The position numbers and the translations under genes were made by a program. DNA of 64,000 bases from Aotearoamyces nothofagi (taxonomy: Eukaryota; Ascomycota; Leotiomycetes; Leotiales; Tympanidaceae). Shown here in pieces: positions 54,827 through 64,000 of this stretch. How positions within the stretch are numbered: the first letter of the stretch is position 1; every line of letters starts with the position of its first letter. The notes under the pieces were generated by a model. That model did not search any database, was not told the DNA's origin, and worked only from the letters and a program-made list of their open reading frames with translations. The stretch is taken from NCBI GenBank assembly GCA_015345905.1, contig JADDTR010000016.1, forward strand, positions 314,631 through 378,630, given 5' to 3'.

Positions 54827-56159
54827 ATGCGGTCCTCAACCATCCTCTCGATGGCTTGCCTTGTCAGCATGGCCATGAGCTCCCCGCTGGCCAAGCGTAA
54901 ATACGTCACTAACGTTGTCACCGAATTTGTGACCGTCTATTTCACCACTGATATCGATTCGGCTGCCACCAGCGTTGACGCTCTATCCGGATATACCTCA
55001 AATGTAAGCAAACCCGGTTATGGTACCCCTGGATATGGTCCTCCTAGCTATGGATACTATTCCCATCCTCGTCTATCTCCTCGTTCTTCGGTCTCATCCA
55101 CTCCGACACCCGAGGCTGCACCTTCAAGCTTTAGCACTAAGGCCGTATACTCGTCATCTGGCTCTAAGGAGGTGTCTGGTTCTCCTACCTTGACGGTTGG
55201 GCTGGGTGGGACTTATTCAGGCACAGCTCCTACTAGAACTTTAGCATTATCCCTAAGCCTCGAGACGTTAACTTCGTCTCCTGCTTCTATGGCCATGCTC
55301 TCTTCCTTTCCTTCTGTGGCCACTCCATCCTCTTCCACCTCTAAGGCCGTCTCTTCTAGTTTCTCTCAAACTAACATATCGTCTTCTTTTCAGGATATCT
55401 CCACGACTGTCTCAGCTGCAGCCACTGCTGATGTTGCTGTTGATGTTCCAGTTCAGTCAGCCAGCACCTCTGTTGATGCTGAGTCTAGCTCAACTGCTAC
55501 CGCCAGCTCCGATTTGGCCGATCCAACTGATTACGAGAGCACTGCTCTTTACCACCACAACATTCATCGGCGTAACCACTCCTCCGTCGACTTGGTCTAT
55601 GATGACACACTTGCTTCATATGCTGCTATTGTTGCGGCTAGCTGTGTCTTCGCCCACGACTTGTGAGTTTTGCTTTTATTCTTTACTGTGCTTGCACTAA
55701 CATTGACATAGGACTCCTGGTGGCGGTGGATACGGTCAGAACATTGCTGATGCTGGCACTACTGATTCCAATGAGTCAGCGAAGGATCCCTCGAATCAAC
55801 TTGCTGGCGTTATTAGTGACATGTGGTACAATGGAGAGCTTCCTTTGTTTCTTCCTGAGTACTATGGTGAGGACAACCCAGACTTCACCAACTTTGAGTC
55901 TTGGGGCCACTTCACTCAAGTTGTCTGGAATGCCACCACCAAGGTCGGCTGTGCCACTCAATACTGTGCCTCCGGTACATCCATATTCACTGCCCCATTC
56001 TCGGGGTTTTTTACCGTCTGTAACTATGAGACAGCAGGTAAATATGCTCTAGACATCCTGACATATGAAACTTTACTGACACCCTCGCCAGGCAATATGG
56101 GAGGAGAGTATGGCACCAACGTGGCCAAGCCTCTTGGTCACGCTACTGTTACCGTTTAA
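54827..56159 (+). CDS. Secreted CAP-superfamily (SCP/PR-1/Pry) protein with long Ser/Thr linker
   Basis: Three exons (54827-55662, 55712-56037, 56092-56159) give 409 residues. A signal peptide (to about MAMSS) and a KR site precede VTNVVTEFVTVYFTT, an N-terminal block common in fungal cell-wall proteins. About 190 residues of Ser/Thr/Ala/Pro, likely O-glycosylated, lead to a C-terminal CAP domain. CAP signatures: YHHNIHRRNHSSVDLVYDD, YGQNIADAG, GHFTQVVWNATTKVGCA (CAP1) and NYETAGNMGGEYGTNV (CAP2, across the last splice). Yeast relatives (Pry proteins) bind and export sterols, and some plant-pathogen homologues affect virulence; either role here is inference. The promoter is CT-rich. Confidence 0.9.
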
Positions 56160-57724
56160 ACTCTTACAACTTCTCGGATACGTGGCCTTCGTCTTTTTTT
56201 GACCCCACGAATAGCGTTGCGCATAGGGCTGGGTATCTTTGTTGCTTCTTTTTTTCCCATGAGCTTCGAGAGCACATCGCCACTCATGTACGGTTATCAC
56301 GTCGGTCTTCAACTTTGGAAGCAGTCCTGATATTGTCTGGACACAATCGGATAGACTTCTCTAAACAATCTGCGATTGCATGATAGGATCTCACGCCTCG
56401 GGAGGGCGACGAATCTCCTTCATTGTTTCTTCTACATTGCGGCAGCATCTGCTTTCAATGGCTACGACACCAACCTTTATAAATGGCACTTGCTTGACTT
56501 ACGCTTCTTGTACATGCTTTCGACATCTAGTTTCTCTTCGACTTCGTCCTGGCTCTCTTCCCGGGACATACATCTGGAACCTAGAACCTACAGTCACTTG
56601 AACTCCAGATTTTACATCTTGCGAAGGATGATGACAGATAGGGCCAGGACCGGTGGATTGTGCCGTTGGGCTATGAAATGAGAGCTTTGATTTCGAGCAT
56701 CATAGGGCCAGAATAATACAGCGCCACCTTAGAGTTCAAGGCCTTCTCTAGGATGGCCTTGCATGTCTGGCATAAAATCCAAGTCTTTATTGATAAGATG
56801 TAATATTTCGATCTTGAATGTGATCGCGTGAATTGAATCAATTTCTTACTGATAATTATGCCGATTTAATACAGGCTCTGGCTTGAAGTACTCTGGAAAG
56901 TCAAGACGTAAGACTCTGTTTTCGTCGAGGCCTCCCCGTTAGATCGGGGGATCCTCTTTCATAGACGTATGGCAAGAGGAACTCGGGATTATGTAGAAGA
57001 ATATGGCAGCAGTTTATTTATATACGTATATAAGAGCTACAAGCAGTTGAATACTTAAGATGTAGTCACGCTTGAGGCAACACGCAACTATTAGTAGGAG
57101 TTCATGCTATGCTAAATGCGGCGCAGTCATTCGCATTGCTGTGCACGGCTGGTTTCGTTGCAAAAGCCGGCGCTATTTGAGGATATAGCCGCGCCCGACG
57201 TCAAGGAGCATGCGACAACAACATCATCAAGTCGATGTCGCAAGCCCACAAATTCAAATAATCCGGGTCAGACAGTGGGAAACATAAAATTGACGGGCGT
57301 ATAAACCAGAAGTTACAGCTACATAAGGTGTTGCGGGTGTAGTCCGGGTCAAGATTGCCAACAAAGCTAGCGCCAGTAGGAAGATCTGCCCCACCACGCT
57401 GCATTGCGATACGACTGCATGCGCTATCTCGCGATAATGAGCTTGGGCCTACCACCATCATCTTCCACGGCGACAAAACCTACCGCTGTATTTACCATAA
57501 CTTCGAGCCCAAAGACTGACGAATACTTCTCAAGATCTCTAATAACGCATGCGCCGAGTTGAGCTCCCACATCTCCCTCAGCTTACTCCGTCGAAATTTC
57601 TCGAACTCCAGCAGTATAAGGACACGATACCAGACGCTCCACCGATTCCGGCGTGTGATTGATCAGCAAGACTTGCAGCTGGCTAGGGAAACAGAGAAAC
57701 AGGCAGGAAGGAATTATAGAAGCG
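56160..57724. other. Intergenic
   Basis: No coding support; a small hairpin CCCCG-TTAGAT-CGGGG near 56935 and short plus-strand frames only. The 3' part is promoter of the next gene. Confidence 0.55.
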
Positions 57725-60359
57725 ATGATGGTCACAAAATCGCTTTCAGAGTTGGGCGAGGTCACGAAGGGCATTTTGGCAGAGGCTGCGGGCATAAAGA
57801 GCGGCGGGAGTTCGCAAGCTGGGCAGAATGAGAAGATTGTTGCCGAGAAGAAGCCGCTGGTTAATAGAGCCGGGGAGAGCAAAAGCCCCTATGTGAGTCT
57901 GACATGCCTTGTTTGGTTGCTTCTTCGGGAGGCCTCGGGATGGGAGGCGGTTGAGAGGCTTGGAGAAATCAAGTTATAGCAACAGAGAGGCATGAGACAG
58001 CTGAAGTATCTGGACTGCTGCTGATATGCCTATAGGTCCGAGGGCACAGCAAGAACCCCGTTGCGTGGCAACTCTGGGGGGACGAAGCTATCGAATTGGC
58101 AAAGAAGGAGAATAAGCTATTATTTGTTAGTATTGGGTACAGCGCTTGCCATTGTAAGTTTGGATGCTCCATTCAAAATCCACATATGCATAACTAAACT
58201 ATCAAGGGTGCCATGTAATGGAACGGGAATCATTCGAAAATGACGAAGTGGCCGCAATCCTAAATTCCTCCTTCATCCCCATCAAAATTGACCGTGAAGA
58301 GCGACCCGACATAGATCGCATCTATATGAACTTTGTACAAGCCACTACTGGCTCAGGAGGATGGCCACTAAATGTATTTGTGACGCCGACCCTCGAACCG
58401 GTTTTTGGCGGAACTTACTGGCCTGGACCAAACAGCAACACGCCCCAGCTCCCCCTTGAAGACCAGGTTGACTTCCTTGGTATCCTTGGAAAGCTATCAT
58501 CCGTATGGAGAGATCAAGAGGCTCGATGCAGACAAGATTCTGCACAGATTTTGCAGCAGCTTAAAGATTTCGCCGCCGAAGGGACATTCGGCAATCCAAG
58601 GCTTAGTGAGGGCTCGGACGGCTTGGATCTAGAACTTCTGGAAGAAGCATATCAGCATTTTGCCCAAGCCTTCGATAACCAGAACTGTGGGTTCGGATCT
58701 GCTCCCAAATTTCCTACTCCAAGCAAACTTGCCTTCCTACTTCGCCTTCCACGCTTCGCAAGACCGGTCATCGATATTGTTGGTGAAGGAGAGACCGCTC
58801 AAGCTGAAAGCATGGCTCTCTCTACACTTCGGGCTATGGCTCGCGGCGGTATTAGGGATCATATCGGACACGGCTTTGCACGATACTCTGTGACTGCTGA
58901 TTGGTCTTTGCCGCATTTTGAAAAGATGCTTTACGATAATGCACAGCTCCTTCATGTCTACCTCGATGGGTTCCTCGCAACGTCGGACCCTGAACTTCTA
59001 GGCGTAGTCTTTGATCTCGTAGAATACCTGACGAGCGAGCCTATTGCTGCTAAAGATGGTGGCTTCTATAGCAGCGAGGATGCAGATTCATTTTATAGGA
59101 GGGGGGATACCGAGAAGAGAGAGGGCGCCTACTACGTCTGGACCCGCCGTGAACTTGAGACACTCCTTTCGTCTCCTGCTGCCGACATCCTCTCTGCCTT
59201 CTACGGCATCTCTTCCCATGGAAATGTGGGGCCTGAGCATGACACTCATGATGAGTTCATTAATCAAAATGTGCTATCTATTGTTTCTACTCCCTCAGCT
59301 CTTGCCTCGCAGTTTGGAATGAGCGAGGTGGAAGTCGTACGGTCTATTAAGGAAAGCAAGTCAAAGTTAAAGAAGCATAGGGAGGCAGAACGGGTGCGGC
59401 CTAATCTAGATGACAAGATCGTCGCAGGATGGAATGGCATTGCCATCGGGGCTTTAGCAAGAACTGGAGCTAGCCTTGAGAATATCGATGCCGCGAAGGC
59501 TAAGAAATCTTTGAAGGCTGCGAAGAAGGCGGCGAGTTTTATCAAGAGTCAAATGTACGATGCTGAGACCAAGACTCTTAAACGTGTCTATCGCGAAGGA
59601 CCTGGCAATACTAGCGCGTTTGCGGATGATTATGCATTCCTGATTGAGGGATTGATTGATCTATATGAGGCTACCTTTGAAGAAGAGTATCTGAAATGGG
59701 CGGATGATCTGCAAGGTATTTTGTCTTCCCCACAGCTTTTGAATCATCCCCTAACACATCTAACAGTGACTCAAATATCTCTCTTCTATGACTCTGCCAC
59801 TCCAAGCAATCCTCAGGGTTCTGGAGGTTTCTTCTCCACACTAGTATCCGCTCCCCATACGATCCTTCGTCTCAAAGATGGAATGGACACATCTGAGCCG
59901 TCAACAAACGGCACAAGTGCCTCCAATCTTTTCCGTCTTTCTTCCCTCCTCGAGGATGAGAACTATGCCGAGAAAGCAAAGCGGACTCTCTCCGCATTTG
60001 AAGCAGAGATTTTACAGTACCCATGGCTATTTTCAAGTTTCATGCCTGCAATAGTGGCAGGACGACTGGGTGTTAGGGGAACTGTCATTGTTGAGCCTCT
60101 CACGGGCACAGACTCTAAGTCGGAGTGGGAATCAACGGCGCATCAAGCACCACATGGTAGTCTGAGCACCATTTCAAAACTCCCGCCTCATGAAGACTGT
60201 TGGTTACGGGAGCGAAATATTTTGGCCGGAGAATTGAAGCCGGGTAGTCACAACGAGCCGAGAATCATGATCTGTGAGAATGGAACGTGTAGGGGGGGAG
60301 GCGTGAATGCATTAGATGCAGGCACTGGAGATGACGCGATTGCAGCCACCTTGAATTAG
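57725..60359 (+). CDS. SSP411/DUF255 thioredoxin-fold protein (YyaL/SPATA20-like)
   Basis: Four exons (57725-57892, 58036-58153, 58207-59715, 59767-60359) give about 795 residues. The N-terminal DUF255 domain is thioredoxin-like with an intact CHWC motif (about 94-97), created by the second splice: SIGYSACHW then [30 protein letters not shown] and [12 protein letters not shown] follow. The rest is a six-hairpin glycosidase-like barrel (HEKMLYDN-type [23 protein letters not shown]-type [16 protein letters not shown]). Function is unknown; the bacterial and mammalian relatives are linked only loosely to thiol chemistry. Intron 3 (59716-59766, 51 nt) is stop-free and in frame, so it is easily missed; removing it gives [13 protein letters not shown]. 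The start codon is uncertain, because the upstream part is unlike relatives. Confidence 0.85.
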
Positions 60360-61458
60360 CCAGGCACTTTTGTACCTGCAATTTCCAGAAACTTATGATA
60401 CTACATACAACCAGCGGGTGTACGGAGATGAACAGTATCCGAGAGAAGGTACCCAGGTTTCAGTTGTTGTTTATTTTTGAAATGCTTCGGTTTGCCTTGC
60501 TTTGCTGAGATCTGTATTCGGATATAGATGAGAAACAGGAACCGGGGAAAGATCTGATAAAAAGATCTTCAGGGATGGATATCATTTATTATTCGGCTCT
60601 TATGCATGAATAGGCGGCACTCTTGGAGCGATGGGTCATTTGTTCTGAAATATAAATAATATTTGGGTTCAACTAATATGTGGATGTCTACTTTCCAGTC
60701 GATTTAATATGATTTTTGACTCTTCCTATCCCTCAAATCCTACCTCGTCTGGAGTATGTAGCTTAGTACAGTCGGCCGAGCATCTCGGAACACCTAATGG
60801 AGGATATGCATCCCTGATTGCACAAAGGCCAAGAGATTCACGAAGGCAATTACTCGACCAAAGGGCAACAAAAGAAGCCGGTGTACCTTGTTTGTAGTGC
60901 AATATAGACATTCAAGCAGACGAACATCTCGTCGTGGGCTTTTGATGGCGCTCGTCCTGCCTGATAGGGGGATTCTTATTGCCGGGATGACGGCGACGAT
61001 CTGCACGCTTCGGCCCCTCGGGCTTTGAAACGCGACGCCGTCATTGGGCACGCCCTCGACAGCTCGACCGCGCCCCATGCCCAGCAAGGCCCATCCATAT
61101 CCATATTCGCGGACTCTCTCGAGGCTGCGTCTGTCTGTACTCACAGGGAGCGCAGCTCGCAGCACAGACATCTTCACTTCTAGGAGAACATGCTGTCCTC
61201 AACTCGACTTGTCCTCCCACCCGACTTCAGATGATGTAAATGTCTCGGGTTCAAGTGCTGAAGAGACCTGTGCATTTCCCAAACTTTGAAACGTAAACAA
61301 CGTTTCAAACTCCTCCCCGGCTCGGACGGCGTGTAGCTCCCCCTCAGCGCCCATTTAACGGCCGTCGCCCACGAGGAATTGAAATCTATAATACTGCTGT
61401 ATTATCCGTACAGCCTCTTTAATTCTCAAACGCGTCGAGAGAGCCGCCGGACTTCATC
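60360..61458. other. Intergenic
   Basis: Contains only short frames and a pyrimidine-rich promoter region for the MFS gene. AAACGTTT-like pair near 61290-61305. No RNA or coding feature was found. Confidence 0.55.
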
Positions 61459-62989
61459 ATGGCTGTGCCAGTTGATCCAGCGGTCCGCAAGAAGGTCTTG
61501 AAGGTTATCTTCGTCTCTCTTCTCCTGGACCTAGTATGCCCATCCCCTCGTATCTAGCAAGTCAGCTCTAACAGCTCCCAGATATCATTTACCTTCATCC
61601 TTCCTCTTTTCCCAAAATTGCTCGAGTTCTACCGTAATCTCGAAGCACCCACGAGCAGCGAACCCTCAAAACCAACCCTCCTCTCCTATATCCTGCGTTC
61701 GCTCAACACCTACAAGAACTCCTTTTCACGGCCTATCGACTCGCGATATGACATAGTACTCCTAGGTGGAGCATTGGGCTCTCTATTCTCCGGCTTACAG
61801 GCTATTGCTTCTCCAATTATCGGCATATTGTCAGATAAGTATGGACGGAGAAAGGCTCTACTGATTAGCATGTGTGGGAATATTGCAAGTGTGCTGTTAT
61901 GGCTTTTGGCGACGGACTTTAGAACTTTTTTGATGTCGAGAGTGGTGGGAGGACTTTCAGAGGGCAATGTCCAGATTGCGACTGCCATTGCAACGGATAT
62001 TAGTGACCAGAAACAGAGGGGTGCCACAATGGCGCTGGTTGGGGCGTGCTTCTGCGTAAGTTTCACGCGAGTGGAGATATATGGAAGGGCATGGCTAATG
62101 GTTAATGATGATACAGATTGCGTTCACTTTCGGACCGGCTCTTGGAGCTTGGCTTAGTACCATCTCCACGGTAGCCGCGAACCCCTTTGCAACCGCAGCT
62201 GGCTTCTCCCTCTTTCTCGTCATCATCGAGACACTGTACCTTTATCTTTATCTCCCCGAGACCCTTCCCTCTGCTGTCGCAGCGTCTAAGCTCTTGGCAG
62301 CAAATGACACTCCAAGCAAGCACACCCGCTCGTCAACCTCCACCGCGGCCAACCCCCCGAACGGCAAAACTACTAAGCCCAGCGCCCCGGTCAAACGCAC
62401 CAACTCCCATCTCATACTCAACTTGACACATTTTGCATTTATTCTTTTCTTTTCTGGCATGGAATTCTCCCTTCCCTTTATGACCCATGACCTGTTTTCT
62501 TACTCGGCTTCTAAAAACGGCCGTTTGCTTGGATACATGGGCCTAATCGCCTCTCTCCTACAAGGTGGTGTAACACGGCGCCTACCACCACTAACCTGTG
62601 TCAGGCTCGGGGTCATCTCCTGCCTTATCAGCTTCTTCTTGCTTGCACGGATCGAGAGCGTACGCGGCCTCTACGCCGCCGCTACGCTATTGGCTGTTAC
62701 AACAGCCACCGTGGTGACTGGTCTGAACTCGCTGAGCTCCTTCGAGGCCGGCGAGAATGAGAGGGGTGGCAAACTGGGCAACCTGAGATCGTGGGGCCAG
62801 ATCGGTCGCGCTACCGGGCCTCTGGCTTTCTGCACGCTGTATTGGTGGGCTGGGAGAGAAGTCGCATATCTCGTAGGCGGTACCGGGATGCTCCTTGTTG
62901 CTGGCATTGTCTTTGCTGGACTGAAGACGCCGGCTGGGATAGAGGGAGTGAAGATCAAGGATGTAAAAGATGGCAAGGACGAGTTGTGA
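61459..62989 (+). CDS. Major facilitator superfamily transporter (MFSD10/TetA-like)
   Basis: Three exons (61459-61533, 61582-62055, 62117-62989) give 473 residues. About 12 hydrophobic segments, with the first split by an intron (SLLLDL then ISFTFILPLFPKLL). Motif A of the MFS, GILSDKYGRRKALL, lies between TM2 and TM3. The central loop is Ser/Thr/Lys-rich (TPSKHTRSSTSTAANPPNG). The order of motifs and the shape FGPALGAWLS near TM5 resemble the TetA/MFSD10 (yeast YCR023C-like) drug:proton antiporter family. Substrate unknown. The short first exon is well supported by frame and hydrophobicity. Confidence 0.85.
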
Positions 62990-63335
62990 GAATTGGTATA
63001 TAGCTTGTTTGTATAAAGTTTGGAATCCGGCATAGCGGTACATGGCACCTGTAAATTCAAGATGGATCTGTATTATAGACTGCACTTAACGTGCTCTATT
63101 GTTCATGGTTTAGAAGTAATACGATGTGCGTGATGCCATAAAGTTTTATCATTTCAAGGCATCTCTTCCATTCATAACTATCTTGGCTCAAAGCAGAGCA
63201 GCGCTGTCAAAGCCCAACAAACGAAATGAACACCAGCTAATATCAGACCACATCCTTTCCTACCGCAGATCAACTTTGCATGCCTAGGCTAGAACTAGAA
63301 CCAAGCTAATCAACCAGTACAGTGAGTCACGATGT
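62990..63335. other. Intergenic between convergent genes
   Basis: 3' flanks of the MFS gene and beta-tubulin. Nothing else seen. Confidence 0.6.
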
Positions 63336-64000
63336 TTATTCCTCACCCTCGATGGGGGCTTCCTCTTCGTACTCCTCCTCTCCCTCGGAGACAGACGCCT
63401 CCTGGTACTGCTGGTACTCGGAAACCAAATCGTTCATGTTGGACTCGGCCTCAGTGAATTCCATCTCGTCCATACCCTCGCCAGTGTACCAATGCAAGAA
63501 AGCCTTACGTCTGAACATGGCAGTGAATTGGTCACCGACACGCTTGAAGAGCTCCTGGATAGATGTAGAGTTACCAACGAAAGTAGAGGACATCTTGAGG
63601 CCACGTGGAGGAATGGAACAGAGAGCGGTCTGGACGTTGTTGGGAATCCACTCAACGAAGTAAGAGGCGTTCTTGTTCTGGACATTGCGCATCTGATCTT
63701 CGACCTCCTTCATGGAGACCTTACCACGGCTGATAAATAATTAGCTATGAGCTCCAATTATAAGCATTTAGCAGAAAACTTACAAAATAGCAGAGCAAGT
63801 GAGGTAACGACCGTTGCGGAAATCTGAGGCAGCCATCATGTTCTTTGGGTCGAACATCTGTTGAGTCAACTCAGGAACAGTCACCGCACGGAAGGAAGAT
63901 GCACCGCGGCTGGTAAGAGGAGCGAATCCGACCATAAAGAAGTGTAGACGCGGGAACGGAACCATGTTGACAGCAAGCTTACGAAGATCAGAGTTTAGCT
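63336..64000 (-). CDS. TUB2: Beta-tubulin, 3' part (cut by window edge)
   Basis: Two exons lie in the window (63784 to the edge, and 63336-63729), joined by a 54-nt GT-AG intron. The visible part begins near residue 246 of beta-tubulin ([20 protein letters not shown]) and runs to the stop, including [22 protein letters not shown], the splice [18 protein letters not shown] and the acidic tail ending [14 protein letters not shown]. Microtubule subunit and target of benzimidazole fungicides. The usual resistance positions 198, 200 and 240 lie upstream and outside the window, so sensitivity cannot be read here. Confidence 0.97.

Overview
This window is nuclear DNA of a filamentous ascomycete (Pezizomycotina). 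The evidence is compact genes with short GT-AG introns (mostly 50-130 nt, many with a CTNAC-type branch point), fungal versions of core eukaryotic genes (galactokinase, acetolactate synthase, Ski2, Csm3, complex I 20.8 kDa subunit, beta-tubulin), and fungal-specific families (2EXR, F-box/LRR, CAP proteins with Ser/Thr linkers). The protein sequences look most like Leotiomycetes, but that placement is an impression from memory and not a search. I see 26 protein-coding loci, one of them a decayed F-box/LRR gene and one cut by the right edge, plus one intron-containing tRNA gene. No virus-like element, CRISPR array or rRNA was found.

Layout. 1-5 kb: a small cysteine-rich, probably GPI-anchored secreted protein, a broken F-box/LRR gene and the tRNA dihydrouridine synthase Dus4. 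5-16 kb: housekeeping genes (proteasome ATPase Rpt5, a peroxisomal MaoC-type dehydratase, tRNA-Arg(CCG), dipeptidyl peptidase III, ribosomal protein eL6, proteasome ubiquitin receptor Rpn13), interrupted by an AT-rich island next to the tRNA. 17-24 kb: a nuclear-looking unknown protein, the Snf5/Sfh1 chromatin-remodelling subunit, an F-box-like protein and a membrane-anchored glutaredoxin of the Grx6/Grx7 type. 25-36 kb: an asparagine-synthetase-like protein, a Vps9-CUE Rab5 exchange factor, a conserved protein of unknown function and acetolactate synthase (ILV2). 37-49 kb: galactokinase, a 2EXR protein, ESCRT-III Did2, the Ski2 RNA helicase, Csm3 and the complex I subunit NUO-20.8. 49-54.8 kb is a gene desert rich in simple repeats and perfect inverted repeats. 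54.8-64 kb: a CAP/PR-1 secreted protein, a thioredoxin-fold SSP411/DUF255 protein, an MFS transporter and the 3' half of beta-tubulin.

There is no operon-like logic; neighbours are functionally unrelated, as is usual in fungi. Two proteasome genes (Rpt5, Rpn13) and two endosomal genes (Vps9 exchange factor, Did2) share the window, but not as clusters. Head-to-head pairs likely to share promoters are eL6/Rpn13 (362 bp apart), ASNSD1-like/Vps9 (424 bp) and Csm3/NUO-20.8 (262 bp).

The most useful second-look items are about gene structure. Three genes carry stop-free introns whose length is a multiple of three, which a plain ORF caller would translate. One well-supported GC-AG intron lies in ILV2 and a possible second one in DID2. 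A hidden last exon supplies the hydrophobic tail of the first gene. The gene desert holds two near-perfect hairpins with 11-12 bp arms. I did not find a convincing wholly new biological system in this window.
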